Assembly (NCBI GenBank): GCA_028871595.1
Contig: JAGWMT010000200.1
Coordinates: 1-5,973 of the forward strand
Source of the DNA: Elusimicrobiota bacterium
Lineage (GTDB): Bacteria; Elusimicrobiota; Elusimicrobia; UBA1565; UBA9628
Reading direction: 5' to 3'
Length of the DNA stretch: 5,973 nucleotides
In this document: in pieces, positions 5,050 through 5,973 of the stretch
How positions within the stretch are numbered: the first letter of the stretch is position 1
How the letters are laid out: the number at the start of each line of letters is the position of its first letter
Notes under the pieces: generated by a model
Seen by the model: the letters and a program-made list of their open reading frames with translations, nothing else
Database searches by the model: none
What the model was told of the DNA's origin: nothing
Position numbers and translations under genes: made by a program

Positions 5050-5973
5050 ATGCAACGCGAAACGCGGATCGCACACTACGTCGTGGGCTCGCTCACGGCC
5101 CTGTCGCTGATCCTTCTGTCCCTGCCGCTCTCGTCGCCCGTCAGGTCCTTCAAGGCCTGCGCGAGCTACGTTTTCGACCCTTTGTCCTACGAGGGCGAGC
5201 ATGGGTACCAGAAGTTGGCGCAGGCGCCGGCGCGCGTGCGCGATCTCCTGACGGCGGACATCGAAAACCGCCGCCTGGCCGAGGAATTGCGCCGCATGTC
5301 GTGGCTGAAGTCCAGCGTCGAGAGCCTGTCCGTGGAGAACGACCGCCTGCGCCGCGCGCTGGGCCTCAAGACCCCGCCCGGACGCCACCCCATCTGGGCC
5401 CACGTGATGGTGCGCAACCCCCAGCACTGGTACGGCTCGGTCGCCATCGACGCGGGCGCCGATCGCGGCCTCTCGCTCAACGATCCCGTCCTGGGCCTGC
5501 AGGGGGAAAACGTGGTGGCCGTGGGCCGCGTCGTCGAAATCCGCCCGCGTTCGTCCACCGTCATGCTGCTCACCGACCAGCGTTCGGCGGCGGCCGCCTA
5601 CCTGTCCTCAGGCACGCTCGAGGGCCTGGTCCAAGGGCAGGACGCGCCGCACCTGCGCATGAACTACATCAACACCGAGGCGCATATCGTCGCCGACGAC
5701 TCGGTGTACACGTCGCCGACCAGCGCCACTTTCCCGCCCGACGTCTTGATCGGCCGCGTTGCCCAGGTCTATCCGCGCGACCCCTTCCTGGCGTTCCAGT
5801 CCGTCGATATTTCTCCGGCCCTGGACTCCGCCGCGCTCCAGGAAGTTTTGATCCTCCGCGCCCACGCGCTTCCCGGAGAGACGGCGCCCGGCTACACGCC
5901 CGTCCCGGCGGCCGCGCTCGCGCCGGCGGAGCGCCCGTCGCCGCGCGCGCCCGCCGTGACCGCCGCGTCCGCC
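5050..5973 (+). CDS. mreC: Rod shape-determining protein MreC, open at 3' edge
   Basis: 308 codons are visible and the frame is still open at the window end. MreC is the periplasmic scaffold that links MreB, MreD, RodA and PBP2. The layout is typical: short cytoplasmic start, one membrane segment (about 10-30, 'VVGSLTALSL' then 'ILLSLPLSSP'), a coiled-coil region (about 60-105, many Arg/Glu/Leu, ending 'ENDRLRRALGL' as in the family), then the beta-barrel domain (about 115-270, with 'HWYGSVAIDAGADRGL', 'GRVVEIRPRSSTVMLLTD' and 'DVLIGRVAQVYPRDPFL'). From about 275 an Ala/Pro-rich tail begins, so the stop is probably near. ATG 5050 is the only candidate: no ATG, GTG or TTG lies in frame between it and the mreB stop, and later Met codons would delete the membrane segment. 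The ribosome binding site is poor. mreD is expected next but is not visible. Confidence 0.95.
   Translation, partial: MQRETRIAHYVVGSLTALSLILLSLPLSSPVRSFKACASYVFDPLSYEGEHGYQKLAQAPARVRDLLTADIENRRLAEELRRMSWLKSSVESLSVENDRLRRALGLKTPPGRHPIWAHVMVRNPQHWYGSVAIDAGADRGLSLNDPVLGLQGENVVAVGRVVEIRPRSSTVMLLTDQRSAAAAYLSSGTLEGLVQGQDAPHLRMNYINTEAHIVADDSVYTSPTSATFPPDVLIGRVAQVYPRDPFLAFQSVDISPALDSAALQEVLILRAHALPGETAPGYTPVPAAALAPAERPSPRAPAVTAASA

Noticed and set aside
3541..5427. 628-codon open frame on the - strand across rplQ, mreB and part of mreC
   Set aside because: Same cause as the other antisense frame. It crosses three certain genes, has His/Arg/Gly-rich composition and shows no motif I recognise.
1..5973. 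A novel defence, mobile or secondary-metabolism system
   Set aside because: Every stretch is accounted for by conserved housekeeping genes in one orientation, with gaps of at most 78 nt. There are no repeats, integrase or transposase genes, or shifts in base composition.

Overview
The window is a compact, GC-rich block of bacterial housekeeping genes, all on the + strand. The order is map (5'-truncated) - infA - rpmJ - rpsM - rpsK - rpsD - rpoA - rplQ - mreB - mreC (open at the 3' edge). The first eight form the distal part of the classic spc/alpha ribosomal operon, with map-infA-rpmJ as the bridge into the alpha genes. The last two are cell-shape genes attached directly behind rplQ.

Organism: a bacterium, not an archaeon, as shown by IF-1, bacterial S13/S11/S4/L17 and a single-chain alpha subunit with its C-terminal domain. 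By eye the GC content is about two thirds, with strong G/C preference at third codon positions. MreB with MreC indicates a peptidoglycan-building, probably rod-shaped, cell. S4 and L36 both keep zinc-binding cysteines. I cannot name the phylum from this alone. A deep-branching diderm lineage such as a high-GC Elusimicrobiota member is only a guess.

Layout: 1-669 is the catalytic domain of methionine aminopeptidase. 669-1000 holds IF-1, which overlaps the map stop by one base, and the 37-residue L36. 1030-2502 encodes three small-subunit proteins (S13, S11, S4). 2534-3912 encodes the RNA polymerase alpha subunit and L17. 3922-4971 is MreB and 5050-5973 is MreC. Gaps are 2 to 31 nt except for 78 nt between mreB and mreC, so the first nine genes look like one transcription unit. 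No promoter or intrinsic terminator was found. Most genes have a good Shine-Dalgarno site 5-9 nt before the start. The exceptions are infA, which is probably coupled to map, and mreC, whose start sits just behind a GC-only hairpin.

How the genes work together: the block makes translation machinery (IF-1, S4, S11, S13, L17, L36), the enzyme that trims initiator methionine, and the subunit that nucleates RNA polymerase assembly. With no stop signal after rplQ, MreB and MreC, the scaffold of lateral wall synthesis, are likely transcribed with these growth-rate-controlled genes. I see no mobile element, CRISPR array, tRNA, rRNA or novel system. The points worth a second look are the rplQ-mreB junction, two small hairpins at gene junctions, and small deviations in S4, S11 and L17.
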